A stretch of DNA of 64,000 bases from Bacterioplanoides pacificum (lineage in GTDB: Bacteria; Pseudomonadota; Gammaproteobacteria; Pseudomonadales; Oceanobacteraceae): positions 248,001-312,000 of the forward strand of contig NZ_JBHRYB010000013.1 of the NCBI RefSeq assembly GCF_042648445.1. Direction: 5' to 3'. Below, in pieces: positions 52,590-61,240 of the stretch. Position 1 is the stretch's first letter, and every line of letters begins with the position of its first letter. The notes under the pieces were generated by a model. It saw only the letters and a list, made by a program, of their open reading frames with translations. It made no database searches and had not been told where the DNA came from. The position numbers were made by a program, and so were the translations under genes.

Positions 52590-54266
52590 ATGTCACACAC
52601 CGCATTTAATCATGAAAAATACCGTGCCTTCCCGGTGATCCAGAAACTGGATCGCCGCTGGCCGGGCAACACCATCGAGCAGGCGCCGGACTGGTGTTCA
52701 GTCGATCTGCGTGATGGCAACCAGGCACTGATTGAACCGATGACGGTGGAGCAGAAACAACGCATGTGGGGCCTGCTGGTACGCATGGGCTTTAAAGAGA
52801 TCGAAGTCGGCTTCCCGGCCGCATCGCAGCCGGATTACGACTTTGTCCGCTGGTTAATCGAAGCCAATCAGATTCCGGAAGACGTGACCATTCAGGTATT
52901 GGTACAGGCCCGTGACGAGTTAATTGAACGCACCTATGAAGCGGTTGCCGGCGCTCGCCGGGTGGTGATTCACGTTTATAACTCCACCTCCCCGGTACAA
53001 CGTAATAAGGTTTTTGCACTGGATAAACAGGGCATTATTGATATCGCCCGCCGCGGTGCCGCCAAGGTACAGAGTGAAGCCCGTAAGTACCCGCGCACCG
53101 AATGGGTGTTCCAGTATTCACCGGAAAGCTTTTCATCCACCGAGGTCGAGTTTGCAGTGGATGTCTGTAATGCCGTGATTGACCAGTGGCAACCCAGCCG
53201 GGAGAAAAAGGCCATCATCAACTTACCGGCCACGGTTGAATCAGCCATGCCGAATGTGTTCGCCGACCAGGTGGAATATTTCTGCGATCAGGTCAATCAG
53301 CGTGACGCGCTGATCATCAGTATCCATACCCATAACGACCGTGGCTGTGCCGTCGCTGCCGCCGAACTGGCGATTCTTGCCGGTGCTGACCGTATCGAAG
53401 GCACCTTACTGGGTAATGGTGAACGTACCGGTAACATGGATATCGTCACCATGGCGATGAACCTCTACAGCCAGGGAATCGATCCCCAGCTGGATATCAG
53501 TATCGCCGACGACATCATTGCCACGGTTGAGGCCTGTACCAATATTAAAACCCACCCGCGCCATCCATGGCTCGGCGAGCTGGTGTACACCGCCTTCTCC
53601 GGCAGCCATCAGGACGCCATCCGCAAATGCCTGGCGCAACAACGGGCTGACGAACATTGGGATGTCGCTTATTTGCCGATTGACCCACAGGATATCGGCC
53701 GCAGTTATCAGTCGGTTATCCGGGTGAACAGTCAGTCGGGTAAAGGTGGCGCGGCGTATCTGCTGGAACAACAGCTTGGCATTGAATTGCCCCGCTGGTT
53801 GCAGGTTGAGCTGGCTCAGCCGATTCAGACACTGGCCGAAAAACAGCAGGGAGAAGTGGAGCCACAACAGGTATTACAGGTATTTCGCCAGCACTTTATG
53901 TCACGCGAAGGACAGTATCAGCTGGCCGGCTACCAGATCGACCGCCAGGGCAATCAGCACCATGTTCAGGCCTCGGTTTCAGACGCTGATGACCTGATGC
54001 TGATACACGGCCACGGCAGCGGTGCCATCAGTGCTTTTGTCGACGGCATGCACAAAGCAACCGGTATCGAAATTCAGATTGTTCAGTTTGACGAACACTC
54101 ACTCGGCGAAGGTGCCGACGCCTCGGCGCTGGCGCTGATGCAGGTCAACATTCGTGGCCAGCGTTACACCGCCGTGGCTCAGGATTCCGATATAGTCGCC
54201 GCCGGACTCAGCGTCGTGTTGGCCTGCTTAAACACAGCGATGAAATCGGCCAGTATCGCCGCCTGA
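52590..54266 (+). CDS. leuA: 2-Isopropylmalate synthase (type 2)
   Basis: 558 residues. Condenses acetyl-CoA with 2-oxoisovalerate, first step of leucine synthesis. SVDLRDGNQALIEPM carries the metal aspartate, SIHTHNDRGCAVAAAELA the metal histidines, and GNGERTGNMDIVTMAMNL is conserved. The C-terminal LeuA dimer/regulatory domain (HHVQASVSDADDLMLIHGHGSGAISAFVDGM) follows and mediates leucine feedback. Length and text match the actinobacterial/pseudomonad-type enzyme. No leader peptide for attenuation is visible. Confidence 0.95.
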   Translation: MSHTAFNHEKYRAFPVIQKLDRRWPGNTIEQAPDWCSVDLRDGNQALIEPMTVEQKQRMWGLLVRMGFKEIEVGFPAASQPDYDFVRWLIEANQIPEDVTIQVLVQARDELIERTYEAVAGARRVVIHVYNSTSPVQRNKVFALDKQGIIDIARRGAAKVQSEARKYPRTEWVFQYSPESFSSTEVEFAVDVCNAVIDQWQPSREKKAIINLPATVESAMPNVFADQVEYFCDQVNQRDALIISIHTHNDRGCAVAAAELAILAGADRIEGTLLGNGERTGNMDIVTMAMNLYSQGIDPQLDISIADDIIATVEACTNIKTHPRHPWLGELVYTAFSGSHQDAIRKCLAQQRADEHWDVAYLPIDPQDIGRSYQSVIRVNSQSGKGGAAYLLEQQLGIELPRWLQVELAQPIQTLAEKQQGEVEPQQVLQVFRQHFMSREGQYQLAGYQIDRQGNQHHVQASVSDADDLMLIHGHGSGAISAFVDGMHKATGIEIQIVQFDEHSLGEGADASALALMQVNIRGQRYTAVAQDSDIVAAGLSVVLACLNTAMKSASIAA

Positions 54267-54319
54267 ATCAGCCCCGAAAACCCGGGAATGTATCCGCCTG
54301 CATAGTAGCCCTGCGGTGC

Positions 54320-56062
54320 TCACTCAGCAGTGCGGATATACAATACGCTGGCCGGAATTCCCTGCCGGGAAAAATATTCCAGCCAGCCACGCTGATTTTT
54401 CTGCAACGTGTCTCCTGGTCCTTTAACCTCAATCAGACGATAACCACCGTCATCATTCAGCCATAACAGATCCGGTAACCCGTTACGGTGATGTTTTAAA
54501 TCGGCCCATAAATAAGCAAACATCGCCTGCCAGTGTGCCAGTGGAATCTGACGAATAGCCTGACCGACCAGAGCCAGATTTTCCGGCTGCAGCAGGCCCC
54601 AGAAAACAAACGGGTTATTAATGCCATGCTTTTCTTCCGCTGTGCCAAGCACACAGAGTTCCAGCTGGTGTGACCCGGTAAAGCCCTGCAATTGTTGCAA
54701 CAGCTGGTCATACACAGACTGCCGGCGGCAAACGAAGTCCGGTTCATACAAATCCAGCGGTGCAGCCTGGAACTCATGGAAAAAAGCACCACTGACCGGG
54801 GCATACAACAGCGGCCAGAAATACAAACCAAATACACTGAGAATTAACGCATTCTCCAGATGATAGGCACGCCCTCCACCCTCTGCCTGCAATGCACTGA
54901 TTGCCGCCGCTTCCACACCCTGCTGACGCCAGACATCATCCATCGCCAGTGTCAGCGTCCGCTCATGCAACGCCGCAACAGGCTGTAACAGTGCCTGGCA
55001 TTGTGCCATCAGGCTGAACTGTTGCTGCTGCTTCAGCCAGCGAATGACACGCGGTAAAAACTGTTGCAAAAACTGGTATTCAACAACGTGATAAGGCCGG
55101 GCGGCGATGCTCTGACATTCCGTCAGCAGTGCGGCAACCTCTTTGCGCTGAAATAAAATCCGGCAACAACGTTCACGCGCCGGATGCACCGGCAACTGCT
55201 GATACAGAGCCAGCGCCGCATCATCCTCTGCCAGACGCTCCAGCTGACGTGCCAGTTCACAACAGCGCCGGGCAATACGACGCTGTAATAACGCATCATC
55301 GCAGGTCGCTGCCAACTGCTGAAAACGCTCCGCCCAGTGCAGCAGCTGTTCAGCCGTTTGTTGCTTCAGCTCCGGCATGGCCGTCAGTAACTGATCATAT
55401 TCCAGATACTGATCAATCTGGCAACGCCGGTTAAAACCCCGGCTATTCAGTTCAAGCGGGTATTTTTCGTAACGGTAAATCCCCAGATCACGCAACACAA
55501 AGTCGCTGAAATCCTGATGCAGATTACCAAAGTATAATAACCGTAATGTGGTGAACTCCAGCTCACCAAACACACCAATAACGCCAACCGACAACAAGGG
55601 TTGCCACCAGCTTTCGCTCTCGGCTTGTGTCAGCAGCCACCGCTCCAGTTGCTCACGACTGAGCGCATTCAGTGCACCGCGCTGCGCCTCGGGTGCAATG
55701 CCACAATACAGATCCAGCAGCTCTTTTTTACTGAACAGCTTAATCAGATTACTTTCACCAAAGTCACTGATATCAGTGAGATCAACTGAACAAAAAAACT
55801 GCGCGTTCAACAATTCCTGGCAAGCCAGGTCAAGTGAATGGATTTCCGGGTAGTTCAGTTTATCCAGCCGGAAAACATCCCCTTTGCGGCATAACAAACG
55901 AATATATAAACATTGTGCATCCTGACTCAGGGCCAGAAAGTCATCAACAAACTGAATTTCAGCGTCGTTTAACAAGTCGCGGTACAAATTATTTACCCGC
56001 TGCAATAAATGCAGAAAGTTATGCTGATAATAAAAAGTGGGTAATACCGGCGTGTTATTCAT
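54320..56062 (-). CDS. FAN1-like structure-specific nuclease (VRR-NUC)
   Basis: 580 residues from ATG 56062; a TTG five codons upstream lacks a better site. N-terminal DNA-binding region, helical TPR-like middle, and a C-terminal VRR-NUC domain with NGLPDLLWLNDDGGYRLIEVKGPGD: the D of PDLL and the E-V-K are the catalytic metal residues. Bacterial FAN1 homologues cut branched and cross-linked DNA. Cytoplasmic. Confidence 0.88.
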   Translation of the reverse strand: MNNTPVLPTFYYQHNFLHLLQRVNNLYRDLLNDAEIQFVDDFLALSQDAQCLYIRLLCRKGDVFRLDKLNYPEIHSLDLACQELLNAQFFCSVDLTDISDFGESNLIKLFSKKELLDLYCGIAPEAQRGALNALSREQLERWLLTQAESESWWQPLLSVGVIGVFGELEFTTLRLLYFGNLHQDFSDFVLRDLGIYRYEKYPLELNSRGFNRRCQIDQYLEYDQLLTAMPELKQQTAEQLLHWAERFQQLAATCDDALLQRRIARRCCELARQLERLAEDDAALALYQQLPVHPARERCCRILFQRKEVAALLTECQSIAARPYHVVEYQFLQQFLPRVIRWLKQQQQFSLMAQCQALLQPVAALHERTLTLAMDDVWRQQGVEAAAISALQAEGGGRAYHLENALILSVFGLYFWPLLYAPVSGAFFHEFQAAPLDLYEPDFVCRRQSVYDQLLQQLQGFTGSHQLELCVLGTAEEKHGINNPFVFWGLLQPENLALVGQAIRQIPLAHWQAMFAYLWADLKHHRNGLPDLLWLNDDGGYRLIEVKGPGDTLQKNQRGWLEYFSRQGIPASVLYIRTAE

Positions 56063-56085
56063 AGATATTAAATACAAAGAAAAAC

Positions 56086-56101
56086 CCCCGCAGGAGCGGG
56101 G
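56086..56101 (-). terminator. Intrinsic terminator of the lipoprotein gene
   Basis: Stem ccccgc/gcgggg with loop agga, followed on the minus strand by a short T-rich run (56085-56080). It lies 13 bases after the lipoprotein stop and ahead of the nuclease start. Confidence 0.75.
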
Positions 56102-56114
56102 TGTGAAACAGAAT

Positions 56115-56897
56115 CTACTGTAGTGCTACAGTGATATCTTTCACTTCTGCAATAAACAACCCATTAGATGATCCACCTGAGAATTCAGGGTCAAGCTCTC
56201 CCTTTTTAGTACGAGTCAGGCGTAAATTAAGCGAACATTCATCATAATCTGAAATATCGACTACCTCACCAACCTGTAACAAGTGACTACCATTGTCACC
56301 CGTTTTAACGGCTGCAACAAGATCCAGCGTTTTTGATGATCCCTGAACCGTACAATGATACTGCTGCGCAATGACTAAAGGCGCATTACCGCTATCATTT
56401 TTTTCCCAGCTTATGTTCAGGTTTCCCGAAGTCGTTAGCCCCACAGAGCTACTTGATGCGGGCTCAAGAACATTTAAGACCTCCGGTATATGGACGTTTG
56501 ATTGAACTGCACTCACTTTTTCATCTCGCAGAAAAGCAAAGTTGACAGTATCGTCACTATCATCAGCTGAGATATTGAAGCTAGCAGAATACACAATCTG
56601 ATTAAGTAATCGCTCTTCCTTGAGCTGATAAGTTTGACGGCCACGCTCAGCGACTACACGATCACCACCATCCAGTTGCAGATTGTTATCGCCATTTTTA
56701 AAACGCGCTTCCATCTGGTAACTGAATTCACCATTGTCGGGCCGGACAATCACACTGTATTCCGCGCGGATATCGGCTGTAGCAAAATCACTGGAAGCCT
56801 TAACCTCATCGGAGGTATTGCTGCAGGCCTGCAAACAACACACTGTTGCAAGCAGGGTGAACGAAAAATACTGACGCAGAGGTAAAAATTGGCGCAT
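56115..56897 (-). CDS. Lipoprotein of unknown function
   Basis: 260 residues from ATG 56897 (AAAGAGATC upstream; a start 13 codons earlier would disrupt the signal peptide). Lipobox LQAC with C25. The mature protein is beta-rich and acidic with repeated sandwich-like stretches (FSYQMEARFKNGDNNLQLDGGDRV, VYSASFNISADDSDDTVNFAF) and one cysteine pair (YHCTVQG, DECSLNL). No family recognised. Its codon use and longer A/T content seem lower in GC than neighbours, by eye. Confidence 0.7.
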   Translation of the reverse strand: MRQFLPLRQYFSFTLLATVCCLQACSNTSDEVKASSDFATADIRAEYSVIVRPDNGEFSYQMEARFKNGDNNLQLDGGDRVVAERGRQTYQLKEERLLNQIVYSASFNISADDSDDTVNFAFLRDEKVSAVQSNVHIPEVLNVLEPASSSSVGLTTSGNLNISWEKNDSGNAPLVIAQQYHCTVQGSSKTLDLVAAVKTGDNGSHLLQVGEVVDISDYDECSLNLRLTRTKKGELDPEFSGGSSNGLFIAEVKDITVALQ

Positions 56898-56978
56898 GAT
56901 TGATCTCTTTTTCTGAAGGCTTGTCGCCGTTGTCACACTAACGCCACCATCTTAACCGAAACTGAACCGGACCACAGT

Positions 56979-57860
56979 TTGAACCAACACTCCTCCAAAG
57001 CCGATTTTCTGTTAATTATCGTTACCCTGCTGGCCGCCGTCAGCTGGATGTTCTCGAAAGAGTCTCTGGCCGACATGCCACCGCTATTATTTATGGGTAG
57101 CCGCTTTTTACTGGCCGGAATGATTCTGGCGTTTTTTGGCTGGCGCAGCCTGAAGTCACTGAGCCGCGAACAGTGGCGGGCGGCCATTAATATTGGTCTG
57201 GTATTTGGCATCGCAATGGCCTGCTGGATTATGGGGCTGTTTACCACCCGCAGCATTGGTGAAGGCGCATTTATCACCAGCCTGGCTGTTGTGCTGGTCG
57301 CACCACTGGGTTACCTGTTATTCCGCGACAGCATCGCCCGTTCAACCTGGGTGGCCTTACCAATGGCCATCGCCGGACTGGCGTTATTAGCCTTGCAGGA
57401 CGGTTTTCATCCGGAGGCCAGCCAGATCTATTTCTTTTTTGCGGCGTTATTATTGTCACTGACGTTTATTCTCAACAGCCACGCCGCAGCCAAAACCCCG
57501 GCACTGGCGCTGAGTGCGATTCAGCTGGCACTGGTCGGACTGGTATCACTGACATTATCACTGGCTCTGGAAAGCTGGCCGGCACAGGTTAGCGCCAACA
57601 TGCTTTGGTGGTTGTCGCTGAGCGTGATCGTGGGGACTGCGGCGCGGTTTTTGTTACAAACCTACGCTCAGGGGCTGACGTCACCGGCTCATGCTGCGGT
57701 GATTATGGTGCTGGAACCGGTATGGACTTCGGCGATTGCCGCCTGGTGGTTTGATGAACGAATGAGTGCGCAGCAGTTGCTGGGCTGCGCACTGATTTTT
57801 GCTTCACTGCTGGCCAACCGCTGGAGCAACGTCAGAAATTTCCTCCGTCGCCGCAGTTGA
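56979..57860 (+). CDS. DMT-superfamily (EamA) transporter
   Basis: 293 residues from a TTG start with only a weak ribosome site, so the start is uncertain. Ten hydrophobic helices in two EamA repeats; VLEPVWTSAIAAWWFDERMS is the conserved late loop of the family. Substrate unknown. It shows little resemblance to the EamA protein at 32 kb beyond the fold. Confidence 0.88.
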   Translation: MNQHSSKADFLLIIVTLLAAVSWMFSKESLADMPPLLFMGSRFLLAGMILAFFGWRSLKSLSREQWRAAINIGLVFGIAMACWIMGLFTTRSIGEGAFITSLAVVLVAPLGYLLFRDSIARSTWVALPMAIAGLALLALQDGFHPEASQIYFFFAALLLSLTFILNSHAAAKTPALALSAIQLALVGLVSLTLSLALESWPAQVSANMLWWLSLSVIVGTAARFLLQTYAQGLTSPAHAAVIMVLEPVWTSAIAAWWFDERMSAQQLLGCALIFASLLANRWSNVRNFLRRRS

Positions 57861-57868
57861 TGAAGCAT

Positions 57869-58513
57869 TTATGACGATAAGGCATGGTCACGTGCCGGGC
57901 GGACATCCATCACCGCAACCTGAGCAGCAGCCAGACGGGGTTTTTTCTGCCAGTTACCGGGCCGGGCATAACCCACCGCAATCATCATCGCCGGGTTATA
58001 ACGTTCGCCGATGTTAAATGTTTGCTTCAGCTGAGCGCTGTCAAAACCGATCATCGGGCCACTGGCCAGGCCCATCGCCGTTGCCGCGGTCATCAGATTC
58101 ATTGCCGCTAACGACGCCGAACGTAACGCTTCATCGTGCGCGGCTGTCGGGTTATCAGCATAAGCTCCCTGGGTCGCGTTGACGAAATAGTCCCGCACAT
58201 TGTTATCGTAAATCCCCTGATCCACCCCTTGCTGCGCAATGTCAGGCATTCGTTCATGGCCACGCTCATCCGCCAACACAATAATCACGGCCGATGCGTC
58301 GGATACTTTTTGCTGGTTAAACGCAATGCTTTTCAGCTGCTCTTTTGCTGACTGGTCGGTCACCACCAGGTAACGGCTGTGCTGAATATTAAACGCACTG
58401 GGTGCCTGTTGCGCATAATTGATCAGGTCGGTTAACTGCTGTGACGATAACTTACGCTCAGTATCAAAAAAGTTAGCCGAGATACGCTGGTTTAAGGCAT
58501 CAAAAGTATTCAT
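57869..58513 (-). CDS. Nitroreductase family oxidoreductase
   Basis: 214 residues, an FMN-dependent NAD(P)H oxidoreductase fold. QQAPSAFNIQHSRYLVV binds FMN and RSASLAAMNLMTAATAMGLASGPMIGFD and NPAMMIAVGYA are family blocks. It reduces nitro or quinone compounds. Ribosome site GACAGGAGCACGC. Divergent from a LysR gene that probably regulates it. Confidence 0.88.
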   Translation of the reverse strand: MNTFDALNQRISANFFDTERKLSSQQLTDLINYAQQAPSAFNIQHSRYLVVTDQSAKEQLKSIAFNQQKVSDASAVIIVLADERGHERMPDIAQQGVDQGIYDNNVRDYFVNATQGAYADNPTAAHDEALRSASLAAMNLMTAATAMGLASGPMIGFDSAQLKQTFNIGERYNPAMMIAVGYARPGNWQKKPRLAAAQVAVMDVRPARDHALSS

Positions 58514-58602
58514 TGCGTGCTCCTGTCGAGAAGCGGCTATGCTAATTCGCCTGAGACGAACAAAAAGCGCATAATTTGGCAGATTCCTTTCGATAATGGC
58601 GA

Positions 58603-59484
58603 ATGATTATGAAAACCACGCTCGAACAATGGCGAATGTTCAAAGCCGTCGTTGACCACGGCGGTTATACCCAGGCGTCCGAGGCGATTCATAAAAGTCA
58701 GTCCACCATCAGTTATGGCGTCCACAAACTGCAGCAGCAGCTGGGGGTGCAGTTACTGGAGGTGGAAGGTCGCAAAGCCCTGCTGACCGCACATGGCAAA
58801 ATCATGTTACAGCGCGGAGAACAGCTGCTGGAGCAGGCCGATAATCTGGACCGTCTGGCCGCATCGCTGGAACAGGGCGTAGAACCCAGCGTGCGTCTGG
58901 CAATCGATATGATCTACCCTCATCCGGCACTGATGCCGGTGCTGGAAGCATTTGCCGGACAATATCCGGATACCCGTATCGAGCTGGATGAATTTGTACT
59001 GGGTGGCGGGCTCGAACTGCTCAGCGAGGGTAAAGCCGATTTATTAATTTCGACCGTGGTTCCCAGTGGCACACCGCATCAGCATATCGAACGGGTACGG
59101 TTTCTGCCGGTCAGTCATCCGCAACACCCGCTGCAGCAACTCGGCCGGCCGGCCAGCTACAACGACCTCAGCCAGCAGCGCCAGGTGGTGGTAAAAGACA
59201 GTGCCCGAAAAAGCAATCGTGATGGCGGCTGGCTAGGCGCCAATCAGCGCTGGACTGTCAGCCATGCCAGTACCAGCCTGAATATCATCCGCCGTGGCCT
59301 GGCGTTTGCCTGGCTGCCGCAACACTGGATTGAAGACGATCTGCAACAGGGGTTACTGGCGGAAATCCCACTGGATCAGGACGCCAGCCGTTATATCGAT
59401 CTGTATCTGGTGCTTGCCGGAGGCGACAGTGCCGGTCCGGCATGCCGCTACCTGGCCGGACTCTTTGCCGGCAGTGCACAATAA
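58603..59484 (+). CDS. LysR-family regulator
   Basis: 293 residues. HTH at about 6-65 (HGGYTQASEAIHKSQSTISYGVHKLQQQLGVQLLEVEGR) and a ligand-binding domain with DMIYPHPALMPVLEAFAGQYP. The 89-base gap to the divergent nitroreductase is typical of a LysR/target pair. Effector unknown. ATGATTATG gives two possible starts, 58603 and 58609. Confidence 0.9.
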   Translation: MIMKTTLEQWRMFKAVVDHGGYTQASEAIHKSQSTISYGVHKLQQQLGVQLLEVEGRKALLTAHGKIMLQRGEQLLEQADNLDRLAASLEQGVEPSVRLAIDMIYPHPALMPVLEAFAGQYPDTRIELDEFVLGGGLELLSEGKADLLISTVVPSGTPHQHIERVRFLPVSHPQHPLQQLGRPASYNDLSQQRQVVVKDSARKSNRDGGWLGANQRWTVSHASTSLNIIRRGLAFAWLPQHWIEDDLQQGLLAEIPLDQDASRYIDLYLVLAGGDSAGPACRYLAGLFAGSAQ

Positions 59485-59491
59485 CACACGG

Positions 59492-60061
59492 TTATTGTGG
59501 CAGATGATCTTTGATGATGTCGTACAGTTCCGGCCGTCCCTGCTGAATTTCCTCACGCGACAGACCTTCCAGTGAATGCGGGTATTTCAGCCAGGAGCTG
59601 GTTTCGTGGATGTAATAGTCCGGAACCCGCTCAGTCTGGTTACGTTCCGGCTTGTAATACGGTACAGCCACACGAATGTCGTGAGGCGTATTCAGGCGCG
59701 CACGACGACCCAGTTCATCAATGATGGCATCGATTGACCGACCGGTATCAAACACATCATCCACGATCAGCAGGCTGTCTTCGTGACGCACGTTTTTTAC
59801 CAGATAGTTCAGGCCATGGACCTGTACCGTTTTCGCCTGTTGGTCGATACCGGCAGCATAAGAAGAGGTACGGATCGAGATGTTGTCGGTTTCAATACCG
59901 TGATAAGCCAGGTATTCCTGTACCGCAATGCCCATTGGCGCACCGCCACGCCATACCGCAATCATAAAGGTCGGGCGGAAATCACTTAACAACACTTTCT
60001 CCGCCAGCCGGTAGGAATCTTCCAGCAGACTTTGCCCGGTGAGGTAGAGTTTCTCGCTCAT
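59492..60061 (-). CDS. Phosphoribosyltransferase-domain protein, hypoxanthine PRTase-like (paralogue 1)
   Basis: 189 residues. The PRPP loop is LLIVDDVFDTGRSIDAII. RPTFMIAVWRGGAPMGIAVQEYL is the pyrophosphate-loop region. The length and the pair YYIHETSSWLKYPHSLEGLS suggest a purine-salvage or related phosphoribosyltransferase, though the substrate is not secured. It is strikingly similar in plan to the divergent gene at 60180. Confidence 0.82.
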   Translation of the reverse strand: MSEKLYLTGQSLLEDSYRLAEKVLLSDFRPTFMIAVWRGGAPMGIAVQEYLAYHGIETDNISIRTSSYAAGIDQQAKTVQVHGLNYLVKNVRHEDSLLIVDDVFDTGRSIDAIIDELGRRARLNTPHDIRVAVPYYKPERNQTERVPDYYIHETSSWLKYPHSLEGLSREEIQQGRPELYDIIKDHLPQ

Positions 60062-60102
60062 GATGACTATGACTCTCTTGTGGTGCGCCCAAAAACTATT
60101 AG

Positions 60103-60118
60103 CTGACCAGATGGTCAG
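60103..60118. promoter_or_regulatory. Perfect palindrome between divergent phosphoribosyltransferase genes
   Basis: CTGACCA-GA-TGGTCAG has 7-base perfect arms and lies 41 bases from one start and 61 from the other. It is a good candidate operator of a TetR-type or other dimeric repressor controlling both genes. No regulator gene is adjacent. Confidence 0.6.
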
Positions 60119-60179
60119 TCGTGTATCATACTCCTCTGGTTATAAAACTGCTAATACGAATCAAGGATTTACGGTCTTT

Positions 60180-60791
60180 ATGTCCTCTGTACAACATGCA
60201 CCGGCTTCACTCCCTAAACGTTTCCTCGACGAAGAGGAGCTGATTCAGGATGCCTTCCGTCTGGGCGTTTCTATCTTCGAAAGTGGCTTCCGCCCGACCT
60301 TTATTGTTGGCCTGTGGCGCGGCGGCAGTTCGGTGGGTATTTATGTACAGGAATGCCTGCAGACGCTGGGAGTCAAAACCGACCATATTGCACTGCGAAC
60401 CTCTTATCGCGGGCAAACTGCCTACCAGGATATTATGGAATCGCCGGAGGAAATCCGCGTACACGGCACTCAGTATCTGGTGGAAAATCTCAACGTCGAT
60501 GATGGTTTACTGATTGTTGATGACGTTTTCAGCACCGGCCATAACATTCAGGCGGTGATTAACCGCTTACGCGGCAAGCTGAAACGCAATATGCCATCCC
60601 AGGTTAAAGTAGCCACCTTATGGCAACGGCCGGATTACAACCGTACCGATTTTAATCCGGACTTCTGCCTGCACCAGACCAACGACTGGCTGGTATTTCC
60701 CTATGAATTAAACGGCCTGACCCAGCAGGAAATCGAACAACATAAACCTTTTGTTGCGCCGATGATTCATCCACAATTTATTAACGAATGA
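60180..60791 (+). CDS. Phosphoribosyltransferase-domain protein, hypoxanthine PRTase-like (paralogue 2)
   Basis: 203 residues from ATG 60180; the frame opens upstream but the homology begins here (AAGGATTTACGG precedes). PRPP loop GLLIVDDVFSTGHNIQAVI, and RPTFIVGLWRGGSSVGIYVQECL matches RPTFMIAVWRGGAPMGIAVQEYL of paralogue 1. Also shared are GTQYLVENLNVDDGL against GLNYLVKNVRHEDSL and FCLHQTNDWLVFPYELNGLT against YYIHETSSWLKYPHSLEGLS. The pair arose by duplication. Confidence 0.82.
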   Translation: MSSVQHAPASLPKRFLDEEELIQDAFRLGVSIFESGFRPTFIVGLWRGGSSVGIYVQECLQTLGVKTDHIALRTSYRGQTAYQDIMESPEEIRVHGTQYLVENLNVDDGLLIVDDVFSTGHNIQAVINRLRGKLKRNMPSQVKVATLWQRPDYNRTDFNPDFCLHQTNDWLVFPYELNGLTQQEIEQHKPFVAPMIHPQFINE

Positions 60792-60820
60792 GAGCGGCCA
60801 AAACCACCGTCCAAAAATTT

Positions 60821-60846
60821 AATAACCCAACAGCTGTCGGGTTATT
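60821..60846 (+). terminator. Intrinsic terminator
   Basis: Stem aataaccc/gggttatt with an inner palindromic cagctg loop, followed by ttttt. It ends the phosphoribosyltransferase transcript. Confidence 0.88.
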
Positions 60847-60925
60847 TTTTCGTTGAAAACACCACTCAATCGACCGCATTAGGATCCTGCGCCTGGGTAT
60901 CGAATGTTAGCTGCGCCACTTCAAT

Positions 60926-61153
60926 ATGACCTCCCGTACCTTGCAGCGTCACTTAAAACACGACAACACCAGCTTCCAGGAAGAGATACGACGCTTTAAA
61001 GCGGCACTGGCGACCAGCCTGCTCAGCCAGAAAGAACGTCCCATCAGCCGGGTGGCTTATCAGCTAGGCTTTCAGGACGTCAGCGCTTTTCATAAAGCCT
61101 TTAAACGCTGGACCGGACAAACGCCGGGAGAATTCCAGAAATCCCTGTTATAA
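60926..61153 (+). pseudogene. AraC-type regulator remnant
   Basis: 75 residues covering only the second half of an AraC HTH domain (TSRTLQRHLKHDNTSFQEEIRRFKAALA and VAYQLGFQDVSAFHKAFKRWTGQTPGEFQ). In-frame codons just upstream read LRHFN before a TAG, so the domain continues 5' without a start and without the ligand domain. It looks like the 3' relic of a deleted regulator. No strong ribosome site precedes the ATG. Confidence 0.75.
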
Positions 61154-61197
61154 CGTCGCCGGGCATCCAGTGGCGGCCAGAATATTGGCATAAAAAA

Positions 61198-61215
61198 ACC
61201 GGCACCAAGGCCGGT
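61198..61215 (-). terminator. Intrinsic terminator of the nqr operon
   Basis: Stem accggc/gccggt with loop accaag, extended by A-T pairs and followed on the minus strand by seven T; 26 bases after the nqrF stop. The T-rich right side makes it bidirectional for the AraC relic. Confidence 0.9.
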
Positions 61216-61240
61216 TTTTTTAGCGGATTGCCGGTGTTAA

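Noticed and set aside
60060..60179. Longer N-terminus of the rightward phosphoribosyltransferase
   Set aside because: It would overlap the divergent gene start and the palindrome; the homology to the paralogue begins after 60180.
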